This document shows positions 6,188 to 6,777 of a DNA stretch of 6,777 nt, piece after piece. Source of the stretch: Chloroflexi bacterium RBG_19FT_COMBO_48_23 (GTDB lineage Bacteria; Chloroflexota; Dehalococcoidia; GIF9; UBA5620); assembly GCA_001795315.1 (NCBI GenBank), contig MGOH01000042.1, forward strand, positions 886 through 7,662, in the 5' to 3' direction. The notes beneath the pieces were generated by a model. The model was not told the origin of the DNA. It did not search any database and saw only the letters and a list, made by a program, of their open reading frames with translations. Each line of letters opens with the position of its first letter. The first letter of the stretch is position 1. A program made the translations under genes and the position numbers.

Positions 6188-6777
6188 GTGTTGACCATCG
6201 GTTGGTTTTCCACCGGCAGGGATGAGGCGGCAAGACAACTTCTGCAAGTTGTATATCAAAAAATCAACAACGGTGAGATCGAGGGCAACATCGTTTTCGT
6301 CTTCAGTAATCGAGAGCCTGGTGAGGCGAAAGAGAGCGACTTATTCTTTGAGTTGGTTCAAGGCTATCGTATTCCACTGATTTGCTTTTCCTCCAATAAA
6401 TTCAAAGACTTGCAGGATATAAGGGGCAAGACAGATGGTGAAACATTACCAAAATGGCGGCTCGAGTATGACAGAGAGGTTATGAAAAGGCTAAATGGCT
6501 TCAACCCGGACCTGTGTGTGCTTGCCGGCTACATGCTTATCGTTGGTGAAGAGATGTGCCACAGATATGATATGATTAACCTGCATCCAGCAACCCCCGA
6601 AGGTCCTAAAGGCAGCTGGCAGGAGGTAATCTGGGCATTGATTGAGAATAAAGCTGTGCAATCCGGAGTAATGATGCATCTGGTAACGCCCGAATTGGAC
6701 AGAGGTCCGGTAATAACTTATTGCACCTATCCCATCAGAGGTGAGCCTTTTGATAAATACTGGCGGGAAGCAGATGG
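6188..6777 (+). CDS. Divergent PurN-fold formyltransferase, 3' end outside window
   Basis: The open frame runs from GTG 6188 to the window end (196 codons, no stop). It reads as a formyl-tetrahydrofolate-dependent transferase fold. NIVFVFSNREPGEA (34-47), CVLAGYMLIV (110-119), INLHPATPEG (130-139) and MMHLVTPELDRGPVI (162-176) line up with GAR transformylase PurN. The catalytic trio is kept: Asn131, His133 and Asp171 match Asn106, His108 and Asp144 of E. coli PurN. Two things differ. The glycine-rich N-terminal loop that grips the GAR phosphate (SGNGSN in E. coli) reads STGRDEAA (8-15). The SLLP stretch after the NxHP motif is replaced by ATPEGPKG, and there is extra sequence at about 70-90. 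It may be a purine-pathway enzyme or a paralogue with another formyl acceptor, so no symbol is given. Its neighbour is the PHP gene, 11 nt upstream. Confidence 0.85.
   Translation, partial: MLTIGWFSTGRDEAARQLLQVVYQKINNGEIEGNIVFVFSNREPGEAKESDLFFELVQGYRIPLICFSSNKFKDLQDIRGKTDGETLPKWRLEYDREVMKRLNGFNPDLCVLAGYMLIVGEEMCHRYDMINLHPATPEGPKGSWQEVIWALIENKAVQSGVMMHLVTPELDRGPVITYCTYPIRGEPFDKYWREAD

Noticed and set aside
6491..6679. 62-residue minus-strand frame near the right edge
   Set aside because: It lies opposite the formyltransferase catalytic core, whose motifs show the + strand to be coding.
6188..6777. Formyltransferase as a pseudogene
   Set aside because: The frame is open across all 196 codons with a good ribosome site and intact catalytic residues; it is cut only by the window edge.

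Overview
The window is a single-strand, tightly packed bacterial housekeeping operon lying just downstream of a serine tRNA gene. Every supported gene is on the + strand. Base composition looks balanced, at a little under half G+C by eye. The gene content (the cluster aroQ-pepP-efp as in Firmicutes yqhS-yqhT-efp, joined to dprA-topA) and protein wording such as an EF-P with arginine at the tip suggest a member of the Chloroflexota, probably Dehalococcoidia. That assignment is inference from pattern memory; no 16S gene or other decisive marker is present.

Layout. 1-80: 3' part of tRNA-Ser(GGA), with encoded CCA. 81-175: the only real non-coding gap (95 nt). It holds two overlapping sigma70-type promoters, a 7-bp inverted repeat touching the stronger -35 box, and a short tandem repeat. 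176-1297 dprA; 1306-3432 topA; 3429-3872 aroQ; 3872-4948 an M24B Xaa-Pro peptidase; 4964-5524 efp; 5529-6176 a small PHP-domain phosphoesterase starting at TTG; 6188-6777 a divergent formyltransferase of the PurN fold that runs off the window. Gaps between genes are 8, -4, -1, 15, 4 and 11 nt, so one transcript from the promoters at about 121-163 is the simplest reading. No internal terminator was seen.

How the genes fit. DprA (single-stranded DNA/RecA loading) and TopA (relaxation of negative supercoils) are DNA-handling proteins. AroQ is the third step of the shikimate pathway. The Xaa-Pro peptidase and EF-P both deal with proline, at peptide turnover and at ribosome stalling respectively. 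The PHP protein and the formyltransferase are metal-dependent hydrolase-like and one-carbon-transfer enzymes of unknown substrate. The operon looks like two ancient conserved neighbourhoods (dprA-topA and aroQ-pepP-efp) fused, with a two-gene tail of unclear role.

No mobile element, CRISPR array, toxin-antitoxin pair or plainly new defence-like system is visible. The points most worth following are the Arg32 EF-P, the formyltransferase whose phosphate-binding loop is altered, and the SD-less start of dprA next to an operator-like dyad.
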